This document shows, piece after piece, positions 15,504 through 25,600 of a stretch of DNA of 64,000 nucleotides; the first letter of the stretch is position 1; every line of letters starts with the position of its first letter. The notes under the pieces are model-generated. The model saw nothing but the letters and a program-made list of their open reading frames with translations, did no database searches and had not been told where the DNA came from. Source of the DNA: an uncultured Bacteroidales bacterium (GTDB lineage Bacteria; Bacteroidota; Bacteroidia; Bacteroidales; P3); assembly GCA_944320465.1 (NCBI GenBank), contig CALUHO010000013.1, forward strand, positions 1 through 64,000, written 5' to 3'. The translations under genes and the position numbers were made by a program.

Positions 15504-18382
15504 TATATGCGGAAGTTCAGCTCCATTCCAAAATACGGACTGTTCCTTCTCTTTATCTTCACCCCGTACACATAATACGGCGGCGCGCAGTACGCGATGC
15601 CGTTCACGAACAAGGCCAGCCGCAGTTTCTCCTGCAAGAAGCTCTTGGTCACTTTCAGGTTCACCGACATCGAGAACCGTTCCTTTTGCGGCACGAACAC
15701 CCCGGAAGCGAAGTCCTGGTGCAGGTGCTGGAGGTAGAGGTCGTCCATGCAGTCTTCTGTCCAAGGGTGCATCTGCCCCTGTAGGTCCATGTAGGCTATC
15801 GGATCCTCGCTGGCTCGGACGGTCTGGTGCATCTGCAGCCATTGGCATTGCAGGCTTATCGAAAAGCCCAGGCCCAAGCGCGGGATATCGGTATCGATCA
15901 TCAAGTTGGTATAGAACTGCTCGTAGCGCATGTCCCGGTCGTATTCGTAAAGCCCGATGTAGGGCAAGGCCTCGTTGTCCACAATCTCGTTCGAGGCGAT
16001 GTACACCGGCTCGTTGTTGCCGTAAGTGTTCCAGAACCAAGCCCCGTTGAAGGTGAAGCGGGTGCGGATGGCTTCGATGCGCTGCGAGCTGAATTGAAAT
16101 TCCACGCCTTGCTTGTAGATGCTGCTGTTGTTGGTGTAGGTGCCATAGGTGCTTATAGCTGTATCCGGATAGTGCGTGAACTGCTCTGCGGTGGGTTTCC
16201 CTTCAAAACCCGGTTCAATCGAGGTGAGGTCGTAATGCGTGTAATGCAGGATTTTCGGCATGACATCCGCCCGGAACGCATTGTGCATGGATTCCCGGTA
16301 GTAGGTCACCGAGAGTCGGTTGCCGGCATACGACCCGTCGAAGCGGATTTCCCATTTGAGGTTGCGGGCCGGTACCAGCTTGTAATTGGTGGGGTCGGTG
16401 ATGAAAGTGGTGAGCAGGATGTATCTCCATTCCGGATTGGTATGGAAATAGTTGAGCTGCACCAAATCGTTATAAATCGGATCAGGGTAGAGATGGGCCA
16501 AGGTGGGCATCTTGGTCTGCATCCCGATGCCGCCTCCTAAGCTGAACTGCATCGGGCGGCCTTTCACTTGCAGGCTCGGGAAAACCCAGTCCGCATTGAT
16601 GCGGGGATCCCAATAGACCTTGCCGTGCATGGCGTAGTCCCGGCTCAATCCCAACAGGCTGCTGCCTCGGATTCCGGCCATGATTTCCAGTCGGTTCGCC
16701 CCTATCGAAACCGTGCTTCGGTCTTCGGCGTAGAAAGCCAAGGGGTGCATTCCGGGAATGTCCTTGTAGGCACGCGGCCGCAAGGAGGAGGTAGGGTTGA
16801 GCGGATGTTCAAGGTCGTAAACGGGACCTTCCCCGAAATTCTTGCTGTATTTGTATTCGATGCCGGCTTTGACATGGTTGCTCCAAGAGGGCAGGTGGAG
16901 TTCGAAATGGGAAGAAAGCCGCCAGAAAATATCGAAAGGCTTGCCGTAATCGGTATAATAAGCGGTGTATTTGCTGGCCAAGTAGGAGGCTTCATGTTCC
17001 CCTTCTTCCATGCTGTTGGGAATCGGCAGGGGGCGGTTGGGCTGGACAAGGCGTTTGATTTCTGTCTTGGAATCCTCGTAGTTCAAGCCGAAGATCATGA
17101 CAAGGCTTTTCCAGAAGTCCATTTCTTTGGACGGCAGGAACGAGAGGCTTTGGTTGAGGCCGAGGCTCTGGCTGCTGCGGTGGTAGCGGTCGTCGGTAAA
17201 GTCCAAGTCGGGGTCGTTCTCTTCCATGTCGAAGTTGCCGCCATAGTCTAAGCTGCTGTTCCAAAGGACATCGCCCGCGTTGCTTTCCCAGCGTTTCTGG
17301 GTACGGATGGATGCCGTGGCTCGTTTGTAGTTCTCCAGGCGGTTTCGCGGGTCGATTTTGGCATCCAAATAATCGATGCCGATGTTCATCTTGAAGTTCT
17401 GCGGTTCGAACTCCAATCCTTTGCCGAGGAAGAAAAGCTTGCTGCGGGTGTCGGCCTTGAAGCGGGCTGTCCAGTCCTTCCCGCCTAATTTGCGTTTGAT
17501 TTTGACTAAGCCCGAAGTCAGGTCGCCGTATTCCACCGAGGGGATGCCCCGGATGATTTCCACTTGCTCTATCTGGTCGGTGGAGATGCTGCGCATATCC
17601 ACACCCCGGTTCTGCCGGGTTTGTTCCCAAGTCGTGCCATGTTCGAGGGTCGAAGAGGTGGGTATCGGCACATCGTCCATCACGAACAGGGTTCCCAAGG
17701 AATTGATGCTGAAATCCTCGTTGCTTTCGGGCGCGTTGGCTGTTTCGCGCAAGTGGATGAAGTTGGCCGAACCATAGACCGGGCCTTGGGCCACGTTGCC
17801 AGGCACTAATTCCAATAAGTCGGTAAACGAAGAGGGTTGCAGATGATCCATGGCTTTCTGGTCGATGACCGAAGCAGAACCCTCGCGCCGGGATTCGGTG
17901 GCGGTGACCACCACATCGTTCAAGACGTAGATTTCGGGGCTGAGACGGAGGGTGATGGCCGTGTCTTGGTGCAGGCTGATCCAAGTGTCGAGGCTTTTGT
18001 AGCCGATAAGCGAGGTCTGGAGACGGTAGCGTCCGGATGGGATGCCCTCGAAGGCGCATTGGCCGTCCGTGATGGAACTGCTGCCGTAGCGGTGGCCGTC
18101 GGCATGGGTCAGTACGATATAGGCAAAGTCGAGGGGCTGGGCGCTAAGGCTGTCGAGGAAACGGATTCGAACCTTTACGGGTAGAATAGACGCTGCGGGG
18201 CTTATGCAGGAGGCGTCTTGTGCGTTTTGCCGGTGCAGGTTGGCATTGCCTGTTTTCTGGATTTCAGACAACTCCCCGACGGTCGCGCCTCCCTCTCGGG
18301 AGGCTGCGCCGTGGAGAACTGAACACAAACCTGTAAAAAAGCAAAAAAACAAAACGAAATATGGCACTTCTTTGCGTCGCAC
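15503..18382 (-). CDS. TonB-dependent outer-membrane receptor
   Basis: A 959-residue protein. Signal peptide at 1-28 (VLFFCFFTGLCSVLHGAAS); carboxypeptidase-regulatory-like domain at ~70-150 (SITDGQCAFEGIPSGRYRL); TonB box-like DVVVTATE at ~156; plug domain at ~165-300 with IEQVEIIRGIPSVEYGDLTSG; then a ~650-residue 22-strand barrel ending in GMELNFRI. No SusD partner follows, so a glycan system is unlikely. The downstream DUF4876 and DUF6850 genes instead suggest a dedicated locus, possibly for a metal complex, cofactor or peptide. The start is preceded by a ~410-base structured leader. Confidence 0.93.
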   Translation of the reverse strand: MRRKEVPYFVLFFCFFTGLCSVLHGAASREGGATVGELSEIQKTGNANLHRQNAQDASCISPAASILPVKVRIRFLDSLSAQPLDFAYIVLTHADGHRYGSSSITDGQCAFEGIPSGRYRLQTSLIGYKSLDTWISLHQDTAITLRLSPEIYVLNDVVVTATESRREGSASVIDQKAMDHLQPSSFTDLLELVPGNVAQGPVYGSANFIHLRETANAPESNEDFSINSLGTLFVMDDVPIPTSSTLEHGTTWEQTRQNRGVDMRSISTDQIEQVEIIRGIPSVEYGDLTSGLVKIKRKLGGKDWTARFKADTRSKLFFLGKGLEFEPQNFKMNIGIDYLDAKIDPRNRLENYKRATASIRTQKRWESNAGDVLWNSSLDYGGNFDMEENDPDLDFTDDRYHRSSQSLGLNQSLSFLPSKEMDFWKSLVMIFGLNYEDSKTEIKRLVQPNRPLPIPNSMEEGEHEASYLASKYTAYYTDYGKPFDIFWRLSSHFELHLPSWSNHVKAGIEYKYSKNFGEGPVYDLEHPLNPTSSLRPRAYKDIPGMHPLAFYAEDRSTVSIGANRLEIMAGIRGSSLLGLSRDYAMHGKVYWDPRINADWVFPSLQVKGRPMQFSLGGGIGMQTKMPTLAHLYPDPIYNDLVQLNYFHTNPEWRYILLTTFITDPTNYKLVPARNLKWEIRFDGSYAGNRLSVTYYRESMHNAFRADVMPKILHYTHYDLTSIEPGFEGKPTAEQFTHYPDTAISTYGTYTNNSSIYKQGVEFQFSSQRIEAIRTRFTFNGAWFWNTYGNNEPVYIASNEIVDNEALPYIGLYEYDRDMRYEQFYTNLMIDTDIPRLGLGFSISLQCQWLQMHQTVRASEDPIAYMDLQGQMHPWTEDCMDDLYLQHLHQDFASGVFVPQKERFSMSVNLKVTKSFLQEKLRLALFVNGIAYCAPPYYVYGVKIKRRNSPYFGMELNFRI

Positions 18383-18803
18383 TTCCTATGGTCAGTTTTT
18401 GCGAAGCTGTTTCCCGATCCGGCTTGTTGCGGAAAGCTTTGCTACAAGGTTCGTGGCAAGCCAATCTGTCGTGGCAAGTCGGTTCGCTTTGGCAATTCGC
18501 TTGCCGTGGCGGATGGTGGAAAACAACTTTTAATGAACTGTAGTCACCAAAGGTTCAGGGCAAGATAGGGTGTCTTGTGCTTTCGCCCTTGCGGGTATCG
18601 GACAAAAGACGGGTCGTCTGTCTTTTGTCTTGTTTCGTCTTGGCGGCTTCGGTTGACCCGGCAAGCAGAAAGTTCCCTACGCTTCCTGCTTGCATGGGCC
18701 GGGTCAACCTTGTCTCGCCATCGGCATCCCGCCGTTCCGGTGCTTCTTTTCCGGCTTCGAGGTCGGGATTCCTTATACCCTTAAAAACTACGATGCAAAA
18801 GTA
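18383..18803 (-). promoter_or_regulatory. Long structured leader of the TonB receptor gene
   Basis: A TACTTTTG promoter core on the minus strand at 18796-18803 puts transcription start about 410 bases ahead of the receptor ATG. The leader contains a hairpin with 12-bp perfect outer arms (18651-18662 with 18698-18709, GGTTGACCCGGC) and an inner AAGCAG/CTGCTT stem. A second perfect 10-bp hairpin is at 18601-18629 (GACAAAAGAC arms). I cannot match it to a known riboswitch; the cobalamin consensus is not evident. It may be a regulatory RNA. Confidence 0.4.
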
Positions 18804-19048
18804 GAACCGCTAAACAAGCTGTGAAATCCCCATTTCTTGGTATTTTTTGCCCTCCGGCATCCCCATATTTGGGTATGCTGATTCTTAATACGCTGTGGGG
18901 TAGTTTGTTGTATGCCTTTTAGGTGGCTTCTTTTGGTGCGATTTTCTTCTGAAAGGCAAGCCGTATTTTGCTATAGACAAAGCCGTTTCCGCAAAGTTGC
19001 TTTTCGGACTGATTTGTGAACTGGGTAGAGTTTTTTCCTTTGAGGAAC
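18804..19048. other. Intergenic region with no supported gene
   Basis: Between the TonB-receptor promoter and the end of the AAA-ATPase gene. A short dyad CCCATATTTGGG occurs near 18865; nothing else stands out. Confidence 0.4.
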
Positions 19049-20593
19049 TTAGTCTTCGATTCTCCACTCCTTGATTCGTCTCGTCTCGCTGGAAAAACCG
19101 ACACCGATTTTGAAGAGTTTGCGAGGATTGGCGGCAAAGGGCTTGGCGTAGCCTTTGTCCTCGATTTGTTTCAAGGCCTCGTCCGCGCTGGCATCCATTT
19201 TCAACTCCATGATATAGACGTACTGGTCGGTCTGCACTACGATGTCCATTCTTCCATTGCTGGTGTGCCGTTCCACTTGGGTGTACTGTCCCATTAATTT
19301 ACACATCACATACATGGTGTTTTGGAAGTAGAGTTCGGCATCGCCCACAATCTCGTAATCGGCATCGGCAAAGAAGGCCTCGAAGCGTTTCATCAGGCTT
19401 TCGGCATCGCCCTTCTCGAAATCCTCCACGAATTTTCGTACATCGAAAGGACTGTTATAGTTCAACGAAGGTGTGTAGATTCGAGCCAAGCCTTCCATGA
19501 AACCGCGTTCCACTTCCTTGTTCGGGTATTTCAACGAATAGCGTTCCCAGCGTTCATCGTAAGATTTGATAGTCAGGTATCCGCTCTGGTAGAGGACGGG
19601 AATCGGGTCGGAATCGTCGGAGTTGACCCCGGTCAAGGCCGAAGCAGGAACACCTTCCAGCGTTAAATCCTCCAGATTGAATTGCCCCCTTTTCAAAGCT
19701 TTGACTACAAAAGTAGGAGTGCCGGTCTCGTACCAGTAATCGCTGAACCGCTTCTTTCGCAAGGCGCTGAGCAGGCTGAAAGGATTGTAGATGTCTTCGG
19801 AACCCTCGCAGAAATGGTATCCATCGTAATAGTCTTTTAGCTTGGCGTAGCATTCATTTTTTGAAATCTTGTTGGCGGCAGCCATGGCGGCCACTTCTTG
19901 GTCAAAGCAAGCGTGGAGGTCGGTTTCGGAGATGCCGCAAAGACTGGAAAATTCCAAGTCCATGGAGATGTCGTTGAGGTTGTTGAGGCCGCTGAAGATG
20001 CTGAGCTTGCCGAGCTTGGTGATGCCGGTCAGGAAGCCGAAGCGGATTTTGCCGTCGCGGGTCTTCATCACGCTGTAGAAACCTTGCAGGCGGCTGCGGT
20101 AGGATTCCCGGAGTGTTTCGTTGCCCGCTGAATCCAATAGCGGCTTGTCGTATTCGTCAATCAGGATGGCGACGGGTTTGCCGGTCTTTTCATAGAGTGT
20201 ATCGATTACATCCTTGAATCGGGCATCGGGTTCGGGATACCTTGCCGCTATGCCGCAATCCTTTTCCCATTGGCGCAGGTGCTGATCCAAGGTGATTTCC
20301 AAATCTTCGGCCTTGTTGTATGTCTTCCCGCTCAGATCCAAATGCAGCACCGGATAGTTTGTCCAGTCCTTTTCCTGTTTCTCAAGCGCCAAGCCTTTGA
20401 ACAGCTCCTTTTTCCCTTGGAAATAGGCTTCCATCGTCGAAACCAAGAGGCTCTTGCCGAAACGGCGGGGACGGCTTAAGAAATAATAGCCGCCTGTCCG
20501 GACTATTTGGTAAATCAAATCAGTCTTGTCCACATAGACGTAACCGCCTTCACGGATTTTTTCAAAGTTTTGGATTCCAATCGGGTACAGCAT
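19049..20593 (-). CDS. AAA-ATPase/PD-(D/E)XK nuclease-like protein (copy 1)
   Basis: About 514 residues from MLYPIGIQNFEKIREGG (ATG 20593), the same start as its paralogue at 27663; the upstream extension to 20659 is not shared. Residues 1-~210 are the AAA-ATPase-like domain with the family's atypical P-loop SRPRRFGKSLL and Walker B VAILIDEYDKPLL. The C-terminal ~120 residues are a PD-(D/E)XK-like DUF1703 domain with GRMDIVVQTDQYVYIMELK. The family is massively amplified in some Bacteroidota; its function is not established, with a mobile or defence-like role suspected. A TAATTTTG core lies 80 bases upstream. Confidence 0.85.
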   Translation of the reverse strand: MLYPIGIQNFEKIREGGYVYVDKTDLIYQIVRTGGYYFLSRPRRFGKSLLVSTMEAYFQGKKELFKGLALEKQEKDWTNYPVLHLDLSGKTYNKAEDLEITLDQHLRQWEKDCGIAARYPEPDARFKDVIDTLYEKTGKPVAILIDEYDKPLLDSAGNETLRESYRSRLQGFYSVMKTRDGKIRFGFLTGITKLGKLSIFSGLNNLNDISMDLEFSSLCGISETDLHACFDQEVAAMAAANKISKNECYAKLKDYYDGYHFCEGSEDIYNPFSLLSALRKKRFSDYWYETGTPTFVVKALKRGQFNLEDLTLEGVPASALTGVNSDDSDPIPVLYQSGYLTIKSYDERWERYSLKYPNKEVERGFMEGLARIYTPSLNYNSPFDVRKFVEDFEKGDAESLMKRFEAFFADADYEIVGDAELYFQNTMYVMCKLMGQYTQVERHTSNGRMDIVVQTDQYVYIMELKMDASADEALKQIEDKGYAKPFAANPRKLFKIGVGFSSETRRIKEWRIED

Positions 20594-21036
20594 GGCGTGA
20601 TGTTTTTGCGCAACAGATGATGGCAAATGGAAACAGCATCGTTTGCCTGATGCGGGCATCCTTGTTAACAGACAAAATTAACATTTTTTCGGAATGCCGC
20701 CCTTTGCTTCCGGTTTTGTTGTCCGTAATGCCGCATCGCAATGCAAGCTTTCAAGTATAAGCCTTATATCCGTTTGAGGCGAGATCCGCGATGGTGTTTG
20801 AGAGAGGGCGATTCTGAGCTTACATGAGATTGCCGAGTCTTAGTGCCGATGCCGAAGTTCGGACAATCGGCCTTGCGCTCGGATAGGGTTTTCGTTTTGA
20901 TTTTTGCCTTTCAGGTTTAAAATGCAAGAAATCCGCGAAGTCTCTTTGCACCCCTTGTGACCGATGGCATCCTTGCCAATCTTTGCCTCCTTGAACCCAA
21001 AGACCGATGCCCGGTTCGGGTTAAAACCGATAGCGT
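20594..21036. promoter_or_regulatory. Divergent intergenic region, leftward promoter at 20673-20680
   Basis: The minus strand reads TAATTTTG at 20673-20680, about 80 bases ahead of the AAA-ATPase start. The rest, up to the recombinase ATG at 21037, has no gene and no strong repeat that I can see; no clear promoter core for the recombinase was found. Confidence 0.4.
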
Positions 21037-22173
21037 ATGAAGAGGAAAGAACAATGCAACAGAAGCGGACAGGGACAGGCTGCCGCTTTGAAAACTGTCG
21101 CGAGAGGGCAACGCGGCAGGCCCAAGACGATGCTGTGCTGGCTTGGAATTCTGGCGGAAGAAGCCCGCGCGGAGGGCAGGCAACGCCGCGCGGAGATATG
21201 GCGGACCACCTTTAACAGCTTCTCCCGCTTCCTCGGCGGCAAGGACATCGGCTTACGTCAGATGGAGGGCCGCCTCATGCAGAGGTACGAGAACCACCTG
21301 CTGGCCGGCGGCCTCTGCCCCAACACCACCTCCTTCTACCTCCGCAACCTGCGTTCGGCCTACAGCAAGGCGGTCAAGGCCAAGCTTTGCCCTGCGCCGC
21401 GGCAGAACCCGTTTGCGGAGGTTTATACCGGGGTGGCCAAGACCCGCAAGCGGGCGGTCTGTGCCGATACTTTGCGGGTCATCCGGAAGTTGGACTTGGA
21501 TGGGCGGCCCGATTTGGACTATGCCCGGAACCAGTTCCTGCTGAGCTTCTACACGCGGGGGATGGCGTTCGCGGACATGGCCGGGCTGAGGCGGAGCGAC
21601 CTGAAGGAGGGCATCCTCTGTTACGTGCGGCGCAAGACGGGCAGGCCGCTGTTCATCCACTGGGAGGAACGGATGCAGGAGACGGTGGAAGCCCTGTGGA
21701 GGGACGCGGAGGCGATGGGGGCTGCTGTCCGGCAGCGGGGAGGGAAGCGGCTTTCCCGCCGCGATGCCGGACAGCTTGCTTCTAACCGGGGTGCGGGTTG
21801 CCTCGGGGCTGGCGCAATGGGTGGAAAGGGAACGGCTTCGTCCCGTGCCGGAAAGGATGCCGATGGGGACGGTTACCTCCTGCCAATCATCCGCGATGGT
21901 GAATCCCATGCCCGTTCGGCCTACCGGAACGTGCAGTACAAGGTGAACCAGGGTCTGAAAGAGATAGGGAAGATGTTAGGCTTGAAGATGCCGCTGACGA
22001 TGTACGTGGCGCGGCATTCGTGGGCGAGCCTGGCCAAGAGCAAGGAGGTTCCGCTTTCGGTCATCAGCGACGGCCTGGGACATGCCTCGGAAAGGGTCAC
22101 GCGGATCTACCTTTCCACCCTCGACATGAACGCGGTGGACGAAGCCAACCGGATGATTATAAACGGGATATAG
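21037..22173 (+). CDS. Tyrosine recombinase (probable DNA invertase)
   Basis: A 378-residue site-specific recombinase. The SAM-like core-binding domain spans ~30-125 (WRTTFNSFSRFLGG, then NTTSFYLRNLRSAYSKAV). The catalytic domain has Arg174 (FYTRGMAF), Lys200 (RRKTGR), Arg326-His327 in YVARHSW (Tyr in place of the first His, as usual in Bacteroides recombinases), His349 (GLGHAS) and nucleophile Tyr358 (RIYLSTLD). The residues needed for catalysis are therefore present. Residues ~230-285 are a Gly/Arg/Ala-rich insert. Eleven bases after its stop begins an inverted-repeat-bounded segment that is its probable substrate. It lacks the neighbours of a conjugative element, favouring an invertase role. 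Confidence 0.88.
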   Translation: MKRKEQCNRSGQGQAAALKTVARGQRGRPKTMLCWLGILAEEARAEGRQRRAEIWRTTFNSFSRFLGGKDIGLRQMEGRLMQRYENHLLAGGLCPNTTSFYLRNLRSAYSKAVKAKLCPAPRQNPFAEVYTGVAKTRKRAVCADTLRVIRKLDLDGRPDLDYARNQFLLSFYTRGMAFADMAGLRRSDLKEGILCYVRRKTGRPLFIHWEERMQETVEALWRDAEAMGAAVRQRGGKRLSRRDAGQLASNRGAGCLGAGAMGGKGTASSRAGKDADGDGYLLPIIRDGESHARSAYRNVQYKVNQGLKEIGKMLGLKMPLTMYVARHSWASLAKSKEVPLSVISDGLGHASERVTRIYLSTLDMNAVDEANRMIINGI

Positions 22174-22184
22174 GAAACTGGCAA

Positions 22185-22202
22185 ATCTCTTGGCAAGAGA
22201 TA
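22185..22202 (+). repeat. Left inverted repeat of putative invertible segment
   Basis: ATCTCTTGGCAAGAGATA, an exact inverted match of 22353-22370. The inner 17 bases are themselves a palindrome (ATCTCTTG-G-CAAGAGAT), as expected of a tyrosine-recombinase core with two binding arms. It starts 11 bases after the recombinase stop. Confidence 0.85.
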
Positions 22203-22215
22203 TTGGGAACCGACT

Positions 22216-22223
22216 GCAAAAGT
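22216..22223 (-). promoter_or_regulatory. Promoter core inside the putative invertible segment (leftward)
   Basis: The minus strand reads TTTCGTACTTTTGCAGT, containing TACTTTTG, a close match to the Bacteroidota -7 element. In the orientation given it fires toward the recombinase 3' end and away from the leucine-rich-repeat gene; inversion of 22203-22352 would turn it toward that gene. A good TTTG at -33 is not seen. Confidence 0.5.
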
Positions 22224-22352
22224 ACGAAAGTTTTTGGAACTGCGGCATTTCCGGCAAGCGGAGTATCTCTTTCCGGACAACAATCCCGCATCCAAGGCTG
22301 CATCCCGTGTATGTGCAAGATATTCTTTTACTGAGGATTGCTGATATAAAAG

Positions 22353-22370
22353 TATCTCTTGCCAAGAGAT
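22353..22370 (-). repeat. Right inverted repeat of putative invertible segment
   Basis: TATCTCTTGCCAAGAGAT, the perfect reverse complement of the left repeat, 150 bases away. Together they delimit 22203-22352, which contains no gene. Confidence 0.85.
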
Positions 22371-22577
22371 ACTGGAAATCGCGGCGAACCAAGGTCACCC
22401 CGGCCTGAAGTCGTTTCTCTGGATTGCATGAATCCGGTGTTCATCAGAGGAGCCTGTTGCTGTGGACAGATTTGATGCTTTGGATTGGTGGATTCATATG
22501 ATTACAATATAGATAAAAGATGTTAGGTGTTGTTTCCTCTCTTATGGAGAGATGTGTAAGGGATTTGCGATATTGTT

Positions 22578-22604
22578 TTTGAAAAATAGTTGGCTTGTAC
22601 TTTG
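22578..22604 (+). promoter_or_regulatory. Weak promoter candidate for the leucine-rich-repeat gene
   Basis: TTTG (22578-22581), 16 bases, then TACTTTG (22598-22604), one base short of the TAnnTTTG pattern. If active it would give basal expression independent of the switch. Confidence 0.25.
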
Positions 22605-22686
22605 CACTGTTTGTTGTATATCAAGGAAGAAAGAGAACGAAATGTAAAATGACATATGTGCAATTTTGTAAAAAATAGACATTGAT

Positions 22687-25600
22687 ATGAGAACATTACG
22701 ATTTTTTTTGCTACTGCTTCTTTTTTGCGCATTACAATGTTTCGCCTGTGAGGGATACGCTCAAAGCCCGATTCCCGGCTACGAGGATTTTCCTGTGCCG
22801 ATTGATGAAGAACATTTTCCGGATGAGAATTTTCGGATGATGGTTGAAGAATTTGATTCGGATAATGATGGCTTGATTTCACAGGACGAAATATCCGTAG
22901 TCGATGTAATTGACGTTTCGGACAGGAATATAAAAAGTTTGGAAGGAATCAAATATTTTTTTGCGTTGGGGAGCTTATTCTGTGAGAAAAATCCTTTGGA
23001 ATCATTGGATCTCGTCGATTGCATTTCGCTTAAATATTTGTATGTGGGTTCGTGTTTTTCCTTGAAAAGCTTGGACCTGAGCGGATGTTCGTCATTGAGA
23101 TTTGTGTCGGCTAATTACTGCCCTTTTGATTCCTTCAAATGCGATGGATGCGTCAGCTTGGAAGATTTGGAATGTTTCTATGGCAATGGAGATTTGACAA
23201 ATTTGGATGTAAGTAGTTGTATTTCGTTGAAAAGTCTGCTTTTTGACTCTTTTTTGATCGAGGAATTGGATGTGAGTTCGAATCCGGCTTTGGAATATTT
23301 GGGTTGCGGTTATAACCGGTTGACTCATTTGGATGTGAGTTCAAACTCGCTCTTGACAGGATTGGAGTGCGCTGGCAACCGTTTGGAACACATTGATTTG
23401 AGCTCAAATCCTAAACTGACCCGTTTGGATTGCAGTGGCCAGCGGTTAAGTGAACTGGACATTAGCTCGAATCCGGAATTGACGATGTTGAATTGTTCTC
23501 ATAATTCATTGACGGAGTTGTATTTGGGTTCTTGCCCGAAGTTGGAGACATTGTTCTGCAGAAGCAATGATTTTGTCGAGTTTGATGCGAGCGGTTGCAC
23601 GTCCTTAATGCAGTTAGACATAGAGGAGAATTATGATATGACAAGTTTAGATGTGAGCGGCTGCACATCTTTGACAATATTGGATATAGGGTCTATCCCT
23701 TCTTTGACGAGATTGGATGTGAGCAACTGTAGCGCATTGATGGAATTGAACTGTGGAGGTGGTCATAGTTTGAAACACTTGAATGTAAATGGCTGTTCCT
23801 CTCTGACAACCTTAGATTGTTCTCGTAATAAGCTGACAACATTGGATGTGAGCGGATGCAAAGCCTTGACGAAATTGCATTGTTATAGTAATGCGTTGAC
23901 GGAATTGGATTTGACGGCAAATACGGATTTGGTTGACCTGGCTTGTAGTATGAATGCGTTGACAGAATTGAATTTGAGTACAAATACGGATTTGGTTGAC
24001 CTGGCTTGTAGTATGAATGCGTTGACAGAATTGAATTTGAGTACAAATACGGATTTGGTTGAATTAGCCTGTAATAACAATAATCTGTCTGATCTGGATG
24101 TGAGCAAGTGTGCTGCTTTGACAAAATTGCGTTGTAATGATAACCGTTTGAGAAACTTGGATTTGAATACGAATACCGCCCTGTCCGTTCTGAATTGCAA
24201 TAGCAACGCATTAACAGAGTTGGAGTTAGGGTCGAATACTGTCTTGCAAAGGTTGTATTGCAATGACAATGCTTTGACGGAGTTGGATTTGACTATGAAT
24301 ACGGATTTGCGGATATTGGCCTGTAGGTACAACGCTTTGACAGAATTGGATTTGAGTATGAATACCGCCTTGGAGCAATTGTGGTGTTCCGAGAACTGTT
24401 TGTCGCATTTGGATTTGACACGGAATGAATCCCTATTGCTTATTGAATGCGTGTCTAACTTTCGTTTTGTGGAAGTGGATTCGTCTTATGCCCTCAATCT
24501 TAATGAATTGCCAGGGTTTGATATCAGCAGAGCCTTTGGATGGTATCCCGAAGATGTCCAGGATTCTATAGTGCATTTTGTGGAAAATTACTCTAGCGCA
24601 GTATACTATTATGACAGTGGGCGCGATACGCTACAGTTTCAATTGGTAGCGGAAACGCCGATAGCGACCGATTCGATTTCTTTCCCGGATTCCGTTTTCC
24701 GGGATTACGTGTCAAAACGCTTTGATGCCGATGGCGATGGCTTCTTGTCCTTAAGCGAAAGGGACAAGGTGAGGACGATAGATGTTTCCGGCATGGGCAT
24801 CCATGACTTGCAAGGCATAGGATGCTTTTCCAATTTGGTTGAATTGGATTGTTCCGATAATTTTTTGTCCACTCTTGATTTCTTTGATCTCGGCTATGAC
24901 GGTGTAAGGTTCAATGACTTCTTGGCGGATTTGGATTGTTCCGGCAACCATCTGACAAGCCTTGATTTATCGTACTTCTCCTGGTTGAAATACCTGCGAG
25001 CCGACAGTAATAGTTTCTACGTCGCAGTAGATGATGAAAGGGCGTTCAATCTGATGCAATTGCCTGATTTTGATTTGGCCAAAGCCTATGATTGGCAAGG
25101 CGGGTATGTGGAAGATTCCATCCTGCATTTTGAAGAGGAGATAGTTACTTATGCTTACGAGACAGGGTTCAATACGGTGGATTCCTTGCCGCGTTTCGCT
25201 TTACAGACAAAGTTCCCCGTTGCCATCGAGGTCGATACTGTATATTTCCCGGATGAAGCCTTTCGTGCCTATGTGGCGGAACATCTTGATAAATCTGGCG
25301 ATGGTGTTTTGAATGAGGAAGAACTAAACAATGTGATTACGTTGAATGTTTCCGGTCTTGGCATTCGGGATTTGACCGGCATTGGATATTTTGTCGGCTT
25401 GGCTGCTCTTGATTGTTCGGATAACGAGCTAACGAGCCTTGACTTGTCCGCCAATGCCAAATTGCAGATTCTGAAAGCGGAAGGTAACCAGCTGGATATT
25501 GTCCTTGACGAGAATGACTCTTTCGGCCTTTCCGCATTGCCAGGTTTCGACTCGGCAAAGGCATCGGATTGGACGGGCTGCACCCGGATGGGCAACAAGC

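Noticed and set aside
18383..18803. Cobalamin riboswitch upstream of the TonB receptor
   Set aside because: Some G/C-rich segments look similar, but the conserved B12-box and core order could not be matched; left as an unclassified structured leader.
22185..22370. Inverted repeats after the recombinase as a terminator pair or attL/attR of an integrated element
   Set aside because: No T tract follows either arm, the repeats are inverted rather than direct, and they enclose only a 150-bp gene-free segment with a promoter core; an invertible segment fits better.
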